Shown here piece by piece: positions 1 through 6,082 of a stretch of DNA of 8,055 nt. This DNA comes from Pseudomonas sp. (GTDB lineage Bacteria > Pseudomonadota > Gammaproteobacteria > Pseudomonadales > Pseudomonadaceae), in assembly GCF_030147005.1 (NCBI RefSeq), contig NZ_JASLAW010000248.1:1-8055 (forward strand). Reading direction: 5' to 3'. The notes under the pieces are model-generated. The model searched no databases. It was not told where the DNA came from and saw nothing but the letters and a program-made list of their open reading frames with translations. A program made the translations under genes and the position numbers. Within the stretch, counting starts at the first letter, position 1. The number at the start of each line of letters is the position of its first letter.

Positions 1-1
1 G

Positions 2-703
2 ACCTTTGGTGTGGTTTATGCCGATCCGACGCAGTTTGGCGAGAACGTGACCTCTGGGGGAGGCGGCGGTGTGGTCGTGATATTTGACTACAACAACTCA
101 CCACGGGGAGGAGCTGATTTCAAGGTTGATGGTGATCTGACCATCAAGAAAGATTACTACCCTTGGGTCGATGAAGAGTTTTTGGGGTCGTACAAAAAAA
201 CTGTGGGCTTAGCCGGCGAGGACAGCATCTACCTTCGTTACCAAGCATTACAGGCGCGGCAAGTATATTTCGAACCGGTCGTACATTCCGAGTTCGTAGT
301 TTACTCGGCGGGGCCAAAGGAAAAAAAAGAAGGTAATCACACTAAATTCACCTATCCCGACGGCAGTGTGGTGGCTGACGGCCAATCGCAACCAGACTTC
401 TGGAAGCTACAAAGCCTGCGCATAGGACGCGCCCGCGAATGTTTATCGGTTTGGCAATACCACAAATGTCCTGACCGTCGCCCACGACTATTACCTGAGT
501 GGATTCCCTCCCCTGACAGACCTGGTTTCGGCCAGTACCTCATTGTGGACGAATGGGGTAATGCACTGCCGGCGTATGACTATCAAGTGGTGGGTGCTAA
601 CGGGCGAATGTACCGGGAAAAGACTACAAGTGAGGGGCTCACGAAACCCTTGCCGAGCAGTTTTCACCCCTTACGCGAAGTTGAGTTCCCGGTATGGAAG
701 TGA
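2..703 (+). CDS. Unrecognised protein, C-terminal part, with VgrG-appendage-like tail
   Basis: The frame is open through the left edge, so the true start probably lies outside the window; an internal GTG at 11 would give 230 residues. I do not recognise the main body. It contains a Gly run (GGGGG, about residues 16-20 from that GTG) followed by a hydrophobic strand, many aromatic residues and no membrane segment. The last ~55 residues (about 172-228, starting near GFGQYLIVDEWGNALP) have the pattern 'F-V-D-E-x-G-N-x-L-P...Y-x-V...G-R...T-x-x-G-x-T' seen in the immunoglobulin/transthyretin-like C-terminal appendages of VgrG and related type VI secretion cargo. Base use is unlike the neighbours: lower G+C, an A8 run at 321-328, and consecutive rare codons CGA-CTA-TTA at 485-493. 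I infer an accessory, horizontally acquired gene, possibly a secreted effector or effector partner; the function is not shown by the sequence. Confidence 0.6.
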   Translation, partial: TFGVVYADPTQFGENVTSGGGGGVVVIFDYNNSPRGGADFKVDGDLTIKKDYYPWVDEEFLGSYKKTVGLAGEDSIYLRYQALQARQVYFEPVVHSEFVVYSAGPKEKKEGNHTKFTYPDGSVVADGQSQPDFWKLQSLRIGRARECLSVWQYHKCPDRRPRLLPEWIPSPDRPGFGQYLIVDEWGNALPAYDYQVVGANGRMYREKTTSEGLTKPLPSSFHPLREVEFPVWK

Positions 704-705
704 GG

Positions 706-798
706 ATGTCCGCCCTGCCGAGTTCGGTTGTCGAGGCCGTTGATTGCGCCAAGGACAACCCCCTATTCCACCTTGAACCTATCGTAAGAGAACTCGAC
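706..798 (+). pseudogene. Possible 5' remnant of a gene coupled to the upstream frame
   Basis: An ATG at 706 lies two bases after the upstream TGA (701-703) and five bases after GGAAG (696-700), a good ribosome-binding distance. It opens a frame reading MSALPSSVVEAVDC and on to about 31 plausible residues. Beyond about 798 the same frame simply runs antisense through the exporter gene to 1449, where its composition (rich in His, Arg, Gln) is that of a shadow. I read this as the start of a second gene of the left-hand accessory block, cut off where that block meets the exporter gene. The interval also holds a 7-bp inverted repeat (GGTTGTC 726-732, GACAACC 754-760) with no T tract. The alternative is a chance frame in a short intergenic spacer. 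Confidence 0.3.
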
Positions 799-1431
799 TC
801 ACCTCATGCTGGTAAACGCCAGCTTCACCCCAATCGCAATCAACACCGCGCCCATGGTCCGATCAAACCAATGCCCCATGCGCGCAAACCCGGCGCGTAC
901 ACGCTGCTGGCTGAACAGCATCGCCACCAGGCAGAACCACAGCGCCGTCGCCACCGCGAGGTAAACACCGTAACCGGCCTGTACCGCCAGCGGCGTGTGG
1001 GGGTTGATCACCACGGTGAACAGCGAGAGGAAGAACAGCGTCGCCTTGGGGTTCAGGCCGTTGGTTACAAAGCCTGCGGTAAACGCGCCGCGAGGTGTGC
1101 GCTCGCCCACCTCGCGGTGCAACTCGCCTTCGGCTGCGGGCTTGGCCGGCTGGGCGCGCAAAGCCTTGAAGCCGATATACAGCAGGTACGCCGCCGCTGC
1201 CCATTTCAATGCGTTGAACAACACGATGGACTGGGACACGATCAAGCCGATGCCCAGCAACGAATAACCTACATGCACGAAAATCGCCGTGCCGACACCC
1301 AGGGCCGTCCATGTGCCGGCGCGGCGCCCGTGGGTCACGCTCTCGCGCACCACCACGGCGAAGTCCGGCCCGGGGCTGGCCACCGCCAACAAGTGAATCA
1401 AGGCTACGGTCAAAAACTCGGCGACGTACAT
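799..1431 (-). CDS. LysE/RhtB family amino-acid exporter
   Basis: Inner-membrane efflux protein of the LysE/RhtB superfamily, which exports amino acids or derivatives such as homoserine, threonine or lysine; the substrate cannot be told from sequence. The protein is 210 residues, normal for the family, with about six hydrophobic segments. Family landmarks are SPGPD at 19-23 at the end of the first segment, the Gly-rich second segment (about 44-65), the AAYLLYIGFKAL helix (about 80-91), and NPKA at 127-130 leading into FFLSLF. A hydrophilic loop (about 93-115) separates the two halves, as is usual. ATG at 1431 is preferred over the in-frame GTG at 1437, because GGAG sits five bases before the ATG and directly abuts the GTG. 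The gene is divergent from hprA with an 87-base gap and has no same-strand neighbour. I see no clear operator or promoter in that gap. Confidence 0.9.
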   Translation of the reverse strand: MYVAEFLTVALIHLLAVASPGPDFAVVVRESVTHGRRAGTWTALGVGTAIFVHVGYSLLGIGLIVSQSIVLFNALKWAAAAYLLYIGFKALRAQPAKPAAEGELHREVGERTPRGAFTAGFVTNGLNPKATLFFLSLFTVVINPHTPLAVQAGYGVYLAVATALWFCLVAMLFSQQRVRAGFARMGHWFDRTMGAVLIAIGVKLAFTSMR

Positions 1432-1518
1432 GCTCACTCCATTAAGTAACGGATTATTTCATCTGATAGGCTCAGCAGATTACGCCTTCGAACCTCGCCG
1501 CAAAAGGTACAGTTGATA

Positions 1519-2481
1519 ATGAACAATCGCCGCGCCGTCTTCCTCGATCACCCTTCCCTGGACCTCGGCGACCTCGACCTCAGCGGGTTGCGCGACTGCT
1601 TCAACGAGCTGCAGCTGTTCGAGCAGACCACGCCGCAGAATGTGCTCGAACGCTTGCAGGGCGCTCAAGTCGCCATCAGTAATAAAGTCCCGCTCAGCGC
1701 CGAAACCCTGGCGGCCTGCCCTGAACTCAAGCTGATCCTGGTTTCGGCCACCGGCACTAACAACATCGACCTTGAAACCGCCCGCGCCCAGGGCATTACC
1801 GTGAGCAATTGCCAGGGTTACGGCACGCCTTCGGTGGCGCAACATACGATCATGCTGTTGCTCAATCTGGCGACGCGCCTGAAGGACTACCAGCGAGACG
1901 TCGCCGCAGGCAAATGGCAGCAGGCCAAGCAGTTCTGCCTGCTGGATCACCCCATTGTCGAGCTGGAAGGCAAAACCCTGGGCCTGCTCGGCCATGGCGA
2001 ACTGGGCAGTGCCGTGGCACGTCTGGCCGAAGCCTTCGGCATGCGCGTGGTGCTGGGCGCGATTCCCGGGCGGCCTGCACGCGCCGACCGCGTACCACTG
2101 GATGAACTGTTGGCGCAGGTCGACGCGCTGACCTTGCATTGCCCGCTCAACGAGCACACCCGCAACTTTATCGGCGCCCGCGAACTGGCGCTGCTCAAGC
2201 CCGGCGCGTTTGTCGTCAATACCGCACGCGGTGGCTTGATCAATGAACAGGCGCTGGCAGAGGCCCTGCGCAGCGGTCATTTGGGCGGTGCGGCCACCGA
2301 TGTGTTGAGCGTCGAGCCACCGCTGAATGGCAACCCACTGCTGGCCGGCGACATCCCTCGACTGATCGTCACGCCCCATAACGCCTGGGGCAGCCGAGAA
2401 GCCCGGCAACGAATCGTCGGGCAATTGAGCGAAAACGCCTTGGGCTTTTTCAACGGCACCCCGCTGCGCGTCGTCAGTTGA
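1519..2481 (+). CDS. hprA: D-2-hydroxyacid dehydrogenase / hydroxypyruvate (glycerate) reductase
   Basis: Cytosolic NAD(P)-dependent D-isomer-specific 2-hydroxyacid dehydrogenase, most likely reducing hydroxypyruvate (and glyoxylate) to D-glycerate in serine/glyoxylate metabolism. The protein is 320 residues, the usual length. The Rossmann nucleotide-binding motif GHGELG is at 158-163. The catalytic triad is visible: Arg237 in NTARGGLIN, Glu266 in DVLSVEPP and His287 in TPHNAWG. The substrate-binding loop SATGTNNID (76-84) is also present. After the second Rossmann strand the sequence runs VVLGAIPGRPAR, without the Asp typical of NADH-specific members, so NADPH use is possible (inference). 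ATG 1519 is preferred; an in-frame TTG at 1513 has closer spacing to AAAAGG (1502-1507) and cannot be excluded. rsmC follows 30 bases downstream, probably in the same transcript. The symbol rests on resemblance to the gene next to rsmC in P. aeruginosa, from memory. Confidence 0.9.
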   Translation: MNNRRAVFLDHPSLDLGDLDLSGLRDCFNELQLFEQTTPQNVLERLQGAQVAISNKVPLSAETLAACPELKLILVSATGTNNIDLETARAQGITVSNCQGYGTPSVAQHTIMLLLNLATRLKDYQRDVAAGKWQQAKQFCLLDHPIVELEGKTLGLLGHGELGSAVARLAEAFGMRVVLGAIPGRPARADRVPLDELLAQVDALTLHCPLNEHTRNFIGARELALLKPGAFVVNTARGGLINEQALAEALRSGHLGGAATDVLSVEPPLNGNPLLAGDIPRLIVTPHNAWGSREARQRIVGQLSENALGFFNGTPLRVVS

Positions 2482-2511
2482 TAAACTGCGCCCCTTTTCA
2501 AGGAGCAGACC

Positions 2512-3510
2512 ATGGATCCGCGCAGTGAAGTACTGCTTCGCCAGGCCGAACTTTTTCAAGGCAACCTGCTGCTGGTCGGTTTGCCTGCCGACGATTTGCT
2601 CGGCCGCCTGCCCAACGCCCACGGCTGGAGCTGGCATGCCGGCGATCAGGCGGCGTTGGAGGCGCGTTTTCCAGAGCGCAGCCAGTTCGGCGTGAATGTG
2701 CCAGAGCGCGCATTTGATGCGGCGGTGATTTTCCTGCCCAAGTCCAAAGACCTCACCGACTACCTGCTCAACGCTGTGGCGTCGCGCCTGCCCGGTGCAG
2801 AGGTGTTCCTGGTGGGCGAGAAAAAAGCCGGCATCGAAAGCGCCGCCAAGCAGATGATTCCTTTCGGCAAACCGCGCAAGCTGGATAACGCGCGGCATTG
2901 TCAGCTCTGGCAGGTCACGGTGAGCAACGCGCCACAAGCGCTCGAACTCGATAGCCTGGCGCAGACCTTCGACGTACCGCTGGCCGATGGGCCGCTCAAG
3001 GTGGTGAGCCTGCCGGGCGTGTTCAGCCATGGTCGCCTGGACCGTGGCACCGAATTGTTGCTCGATCATCTGGACAAGCTGCCCAGCGGGCATTTGCTCG
3101 ATTTTGGTTGCGGCGCTGGCGTATTGGGAGCAGCGGTAAAACGTCGCTACCCGCATAACACCGTAACGATGCTTGATGTGGATGCCTTCGCCGCCGCCAG
3201 CAGTCGTCTGACCCTGGCTGCCAATGGCCTGGAAGCCGAAGTGTTGACCGGTGACGGCATCGACGCCGCGCCGATGGGGTTGAACGCGATTTTGAGCAAC
3301 CCGCCATTCCATGTCGGTGTGCACACGGATTATTTCGCTACGGAAAACCTGCTGCGAAAAGCTGCCAAACATCTGGCAAAAGGCGGCGAACTGCGCCTGG
3401 TCGCCAACAGCTTCCTGAAGTATCAGCCACTGATAGAAGAGCATTTAGGCATCTGCGCCATCAAAGCAGAAGGCAATGGTTTTCGCATCTACCGGGCCAA
3501 GCGCCCCTGA
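2512..3510 (+). CDS. rsmC: 16S rRNA (guanine-1207-N2)-methyltransferase RsmC
   Basis: SAM-dependent enzyme that methylates N2 of G1207 in 16S rRNA, acting on the small ribosomal subunit. The protein is 332 residues, matching the family. It has the RsmC architecture: a degenerate N-terminal methyltransferase-like domain (about 1-160) with no SAM motif, then an active C-terminal MTS domain. In the latter, motif I is DFGCGAG at 197-203, an acidic residue ends the next strand (MLDVDA, about 220-225), and the base-amino methyltransferase motif IV NPPF is at 263-266 followed by HVGVHTDY. The C-terminus FRIYRAK is also typical. ATG 2512 has a strong Shine-Dalgarno, AAGGAG (2500-2505), six bases upstream. 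It lies 30 bases after hprA, so co-transcription is likely. The stop overlaps a possible terminator hairpin. Confidence 0.95.
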   Translation: MDPRSEVLLRQAELFQGNLLLVGLPADDLLGRLPNAHGWSWHAGDQAALEARFPERSQFGVNVPERAFDAAVIFLPKSKDLTDYLLNAVASRLPGAEVFLVGEKKAGIESAAKQMIPFGKPRKLDNARHCQLWQVTVSNAPQALELDSLAQTFDVPLADGPLKVVSLPGVFSHGRLDRGTELLLDHLDKLPSGHLLDFGCGAGVLGAAVKRRYPHNTVTMLDVDAFAAASSRLTLAANGLEAEVLTGDGIDAAPMGLNAILSNPPFHVGVHTDYFATENLLRKAAKHLAKGGELRLVANSFLKYQPLIEEHLGICAIKAEGNGFRIYRAKRP

Positions 3511-3519
3511 CGGGCGTTT
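3499..3519 (+). terminator. Weak candidate terminator hairpin at the end of rsmC
   Basis: An 8-bp stem (3499-3506 with 3512-3519, including one G-U pair as RNA) closes a five-base loop and contains the rsmC stop codon. Only three T residues follow the G+C-rich part, so it is at best a weak intrinsic terminator. It would separate hprA-rsmC from the leader RNA that starts about 50 bases further on. Confidence 0.35.
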
Positions 3520-3531
3520 GAAAAAGAAGGC

Positions 3532-3560
3532 TTGCCGAATGGGTTTTGCCTAGGCAGAAT
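3532..3560 (+). promoter_or_regulatory. Candidate sigma-70 promoter for the manganese leader and TMEM165/GDT1 gene
   Basis: TTGCCG (3532-3537) and CAGAAT (3555-3560) are separated by exactly 17 bases. Each matches four of six consensus positions. Transcription would start near 3566-3568, immediately before the conserved part of the leader RNA, which fits the expected position of a riboswitch promoter. No operator-like dyad is visible around it, consistent with control being exerted in the RNA. Confidence 0.45.
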
Positions 3561-3565
3561 CCGCT

Positions 3566-3770
3566 CCGTCCTAGGGGAGTAGTCTCCCACGAGCCTCGCG
3601 CTCTTCCGGCATACGTCAACATACTTGGTCAGCAGACCATGGCGTATGCGACCCAGGAGTCCGCACAGACGGACCGGGGTTTGACAAGACCTATGACACG
3701 CACACCTTACCCGGGGCGGGAAGGCTGTACGTGTCATAGCCGTGTCGACCCGCCCCTGGAAACCTACCTG
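3566..3770 (+). promoter_or_regulatory. yybP-ykoY family manganese riboswitch leader
   Basis: About 200 noncoding bases lie between the candidate promoter and the TMEM165/GDT1 start. They carry the conserved blocks of this RNA family: GGGGAGTAG (3574-3582), CGTCAACATAC (3614-3624) and GACAAGACCTA (3683-3693). Pairing supports a multi-stem aptamer. TAGG (3572-3575) with CCTA (3690-3693) can close it. GCATACG (3609-3615) pairs with CGTATGC (3643-3649), and inside it GGTC (3627-3630) pairs with GACC (3635-3638). GTCCG (3659-3663) pairs with CGGAC (3670-3674). This family senses Mn2+ and raises expression of Mn2+ exporters, which matches the downstream gene. The leader is open in frame with that gene, so automatic start calls may wrongly extend the protein into it. 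Assignment is by motif and context; a covariance-model search was not possible. Confidence 0.85.
3691..3760 (+). promoter_or_regulatory. Expression platform of the leader: long hairpin and start-site pairing
   Basis: CTATGACACG (3691-3700) and CGTGTCATAG (3730-3739) form a perfect 10-bp stem, extended inside by CCTT (3705-3708) with AAGG (3721-3724). Its loop contains GGGGCGGG (3713-3720), an exact complement of CCCGCCCC (3749-3756), which lies 14 bases before the ATG and directly before the weak ribosome-binding segment TGGA (3757-3760). The left arm of the hairpin also overlaps the aptamer-closing CCTA by three bases (3691-3693). Mutually exclusive folds are therefore possible. No T tract follows the hairpin, so control of translation is more likely than transcription termination (inference). 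Confidence 0.55.
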
Positions 3771-4355
3771 ATGCTGGATTCACTGCTCGTCCCTACCGCA
3801 ATCGTTGCCCTCGCCGAAATCGGCGACAAGACGCAACTGCTCGCGCTTATTCTCGCCGCTCGCTTTCGCAAGCCCTGGCCCATCATCGCCGGCATCGTCG
3901 CCGCGACCCTGGCCAACCATGCGGCTGCCGGTGCAGTAGGAGCCTGGTTCGGAAGCTTCTTCTCGGACGCGGTGCTGCATTGGATACTCGCGGCGAGCTT
4001 CTGCGCCACAGCACTTTGGACCCTGGTGCCGGACAAGCTCGACGATGACGAAGCCGGCACTACGCGCAAGTTCGGCCCGTTCCTGACCACGCTGATCGCG
4101 TTCTTCCTCGCGGAAATCGGCGACAAGACCCAGATAGCCACGGTGATGCTCGCAGCGCAGTATCCGGAGTTGTGGCTGGTGATTATCGGCACCACCTTGG
4201 GCATGCTGATTGCCAACGTGCCGGTGGTTCTGGCGGGGAATTTTGCGGCGGACAAACTGCCCTTGACGTTGATTCGTCGGCTGGCGGCGACAGCGTTTTT
4301 CATCCTGGCGATTGTGGCGGTGTACAAGGCCATGCAGAGCAGCGGCTGGGTGTAA
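3771..4355 (+). CDS. TMEM165/GDT1 (UPF0016) family manganese exporter
   Basis: Inner-membrane cation transporter; bacterial members such as Vibrio cholerae MneA export Mn2+, and eukaryotic relatives handle Mn2+/Ca2+. The protein is 194 residues, typical for the family, with two homologous halves of about three membrane helices each. Each half begins with the signature EIGDKTQ: residues 16-22 and 115-121. These acidic residues form the cation site. A charged loop (about 88-101, rich in Asp) joins the halves. ATG 3771 is chosen because it places the first signature at the family's usual distance from the N-terminus; longer in-frame starts would lie in the riboswitch. Shine-Dalgarno complementarity is weak (TGGA at 3757-3760), fitting riboswitch control. 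It is transcribed alone, converging on the M48 gene. Confidence 0.93.
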   Translation: MLDSLLVPTAIVALAEIGDKTQLLALILAARFRKPWPIIAGIVAATLANHAAAGAVGAWFGSFFSDAVLHWILAASFCATALWTLVPDKLDDDEAGTTRKFGPFLTTLIAFFLAEIGDKTQIATVMLAAQYPELWLVIIGTTLGMLIANVPVVLAGNFAADKLPLTLIRRLAATAFFILAIVAVYKAMQSSGWV

Positions 4356-4365
4356 CCCGATTAAA

Positions 4366-4460
4366 AAATGTGGGAGCGGGCTTGCTCGCGAATACGGAGG
4401 GTCAGCCAATACATCCATGACTGAACCACCGCGTTCGCGAGCAAGCCCGCTCCCACATTT
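4366..4460. repeat. REPIN-like perfect 27-bp inverted repeat between convergent genes
   Basis: The arms 4366-4392 and 4434-4460 are perfect inverted copies over 27 bases, separated by 41 bases. Each arm has the pattern GTGGGAGCGGGCTTGCTCGC and its complement, a well-known extragenic palindromic (REP) sequence type of fluorescent pseudomonads. Two REPs in opposite orientation constitute a REPIN, mobilised in trans by RAYT-type tyrosine transposases. The spacer has the partly self-complementary GGGTCAG (4399-4405) and CTGAACC (4421-4427). It lies 10 bases after the TMEM165/GDT1 stop and 23 bases from the M48 stop, so it may also end transcription from both sides. Confidence 0.9.
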
Positions 4461-4483
4461 ACAGCGTTGTCAGGCCTGAGATA

Positions 4484-5302
4484 TCAGGACTTTTTAGACT
4501 GCTGATAGAGCGGCATCACCTTCGGAATCGCCGCCTGCAACGAGCTGATCCGGCTGTCTGAAGCCGGGTGCGTGCTCATGAATTCCGGCGGTGCACCTTC
4601 CGAAGCCTTGGCCATTTTGTTCCACAACGTGATAGCCGCGTTCGGGTTGTAGCCGGCGCGGGCGGCCAGTTCCAGGCCGATCAGGTCGGCTTCGTTTTCA
4701 TTGCTGCGGCTGTTGGGCAAGGTCATGCCGTAGTTGGCCACGGTATCGGCCAGCGCCAGGCTGTCCTGGCCCAGGCCAAACAACGCACCGGCGCCCTGCT
4801 TGGCCATCTCGATGCCGTAGGCCTTGGACATGGCTTCGCGGCCGTGCTCACGCAAGGCGTGGGCGATTTCATGGCCCATCACGGCGGCCAGTTCGTCATC
4901 CGTCAGCTTGAGATTGTCGATCAACGCGCTGTACACCAGGATCTTGCCGCCAGGCCCGCAGTTGGCGTTCATCTCATCACTCTTGATCAGGTTCACCTCC
5001 CACTTCCATTGCGCCGCATCCGGGCGGAAGTTGGGGGCCTGGGCGATCAGGCGATTGGCAATGGCCTGCACGCGCTTGGCATTGGCGCTGGTCTTGTCCA
5101 GAACACCTTTGCCGCTGGCTTCGCCCAGGGTCTGCTGATAAGACTGGGCGTACATCTGGTCGACTTCCTGGCTCGACAGCATGCTGAACATGTACTGCTT
5201 GCGCTCAACCCCAACGGCGCCGCCGCTGGTGGTGTTGACTGACTGACACCCGGCCAGCAACATCGCTGCGACCAACCCGCTTACCGCCAATGACTTCTTC
5301 AT
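4484..5302 (-). CDS. M48 family zinc metalloprotease lipoprotein
   Basis: Periplasmic, membrane-anchored zinc metallopeptidase, related to the LoiP/YcaL/BepA group that takes part in cell-envelope protein quality control. The protein is 272 residues. It has a lipoprotein signal peptide (MKK, hydrophobic stretch 5-17, lipobox LAGC with Cys19); Gln20 after the cysteine predicts outer-membrane sorting. The catalytic motif HEIAH is at 144-148, the third zinc ligand is probably Glu204 in NENEADLIG, and the C-terminal STHPASDSR (243-251) is typical of the group. There is no TPR domain, unlike BepA. ATG 5302 is chosen over the in-frame ATG at 5323 because AGGGAG lies seven bases before it and it gives a proper signal peptide. 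It is the last of four - strand genes, 122 bases after the SRAP gene. Confidence 0.93.
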   Translation of the reverse strand: MKKSLAVSGLVAAMLLAGCQSVNTTSGGAVGVERKQYMFSMLSSQEVDQMYAQSYQQTLGEASGKGVLDKTSANAKRVQAIANRLIAQAPNFRPDAAQWKWEVNLIKSDEMNANCGPGGKILVYSALIDNLKLTDDELAAVMGHEIAHALREHGREAMSKAYGIEMAKQGAGALFGLGQDSLALADTVANYGMTLPNSRSNENEADLIGLELAARAGYNPNAAITLWNKMAKASEGAPPEFMSTHPASDSRISSLQAAIPKVMPLYQQSKKS

Positions 5303-5346
5303 GAACACGCTCCCTGGAAACATGGCGCGTATCGTAGGCGGACATT

Positions 5347-5407
5347 TGTATCAGCGCCAGATACATCGGACGTTTAACCGCTGTATTTCGGACACATCTC
5401 ACGTGTC
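5347..5407. promoter_or_regulatory. Dyads and repeated pentamers upstream of the M48 gene
   Basis: The 122-base gap before the M48 gene contains TGTATC-N7-GATACA (5347-5352 and 5360-5365), a second dyad GACAC-N7-GTGTC (5391-5395 and 5403-5407), and three copies of CGGAC (5339-5343, 5367-5371, 5389-5393). The first dyad could be an operator for a dimeric regulator. The second could be a weak hairpin after the SRAP stop. I could not identify convincing -35 and -10 boxes or a known regulator. Confidence 0.3.
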
Positions 5408-5424
5408 GGCAGAGACGCTCAGGA

Positions 5425-6045
5425 TCAAGCCGGAGTCAGGCATTCCGGCCCATTGAGCTTGGGATCATTGACCATATTGGCCAGAACCCGCTCGCGCAAC
5501 GAAGCGGGCTCACTGGCCAAGAGGCTTTGCAGCACAGGCAGCGGCGTCTCGGGATCCAGCCAAGCGGCCTGCCCCGCCTCATCCAGAATCAACGGTCGAC
5601 GCTGAGCCTGCGCGGCTTGAGTGACCACCGCCGTACTCAACCACACCTGCTCCTGCACCGGGTACGCTTCCCAAATCGCCGCGAAAAACAATGTGGAGCC
5701 TTCCCCCGGCGTCAGCCAGTACGGGCGTTTGCGCTGGGTGCCGCGCCATTCGTAAAACCCGTTGGCCGGCAGCAGGCAACGGCGCTGGCGGAATGCTTCG
5801 CGAAACATCGGTTGCTCGGCCAGGGTTTCGGCGCGGGCATGGGCCGGCGTGCGGGACAGGTCGGTGAGCCAGGGCGGCGTCAGGCCCCAACGCGCGCGCG
5901 CCAGGGTGAGCTGGCCGTCGATGGCGCGCTGGATCAGCACCGAATCATTGGGAGAAATATTCCACTGGGCCTGCTGGTCGGCCGGGAATCCCGGCAAGGC
6001 AGCAAAAGCGGGGTTCCAGCGAAACAGGGCATAACGTCCACACAT
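5425..6045 (-). CDS. SRAP domain protein (YedK/HMCES family), divergent active site
   Basis: SRAP proteins (E. coli YedK, human HMCES) shield abasic sites in single-stranded DNA by forming a covalent crosslink through Cys2, exposed when Met1 is removed. The protein is 206 residues and starts MCGRYALF, so the start at 6045 is fixed by Cys2; upstream extension to 6123 would destroy the function. The fold is recognisable from ISPNDSV (about 30-36), RWGLTPPW (52-59), ARAETLAEQPMF (70-81), NGFYEW (95-100, with catalytic Glu99), the RRPLIL strand (149-154) and a C-terminal NxPE-like stretch (about 198-201). Two positions differ from YedK: the Asn of NARVET is His69 here, and the His of IHDRRP falls on Ala147 in a shortened QAQRRP. 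The Shine-Dalgarno is poor. It lies 37 bases after the DUF2007 gene, probably in one operon. Confidence 0.9.
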   Translation of the reverse strand: MCGRYALFRWNPAFAALPGFPADQQAQWNISPNDSVLIQRAIDGQLTLARARWGLTPPWLTDLSRTPAHARAETLAEQPMFREAFRQRRCLLPANGFYEWRGTQRKRPYWLTPGEGSTLFFAAIWEAYPVQEQVWLSTAVVTQAAQAQRRPLILDEAGQAAWLDPETPLPVLQSLLASEPASLRERVLANMVNDPKLNGPECLTPA

Positions 6046-6082
6046 GGGGCAACATGACTCTTGGGATAAACCGACCGACAGC

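Noticed and set aside
799..1449. Continuation of the + strand frame from 706 through the exporter gene
   Set aside because: The exporter on the other strand has clear family motifs; the continuation is its shadow.
1480..3444. 654-codon open frame on the - strand covering hprA and rsmC
   Set aside because: It is antisense to two genes with intact catalytic motifs, has the Gln/His/Arg-rich composition of a G+C-driven shadow frame, and resembles no family.
3546..3770. 75-codon N-terminal extension of the TMEM165/GDT1 protein
   Set aside because: The in-frame sequence is the structured leader RNA; the protein from ATG 3771 has the family's normal length and topology.
4366..4460. CRISPR repeat or phage attachment site
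   Set aside because: There are only two arms, inverted rather than direct, of a known REP type, with no spacer array and no integrase.
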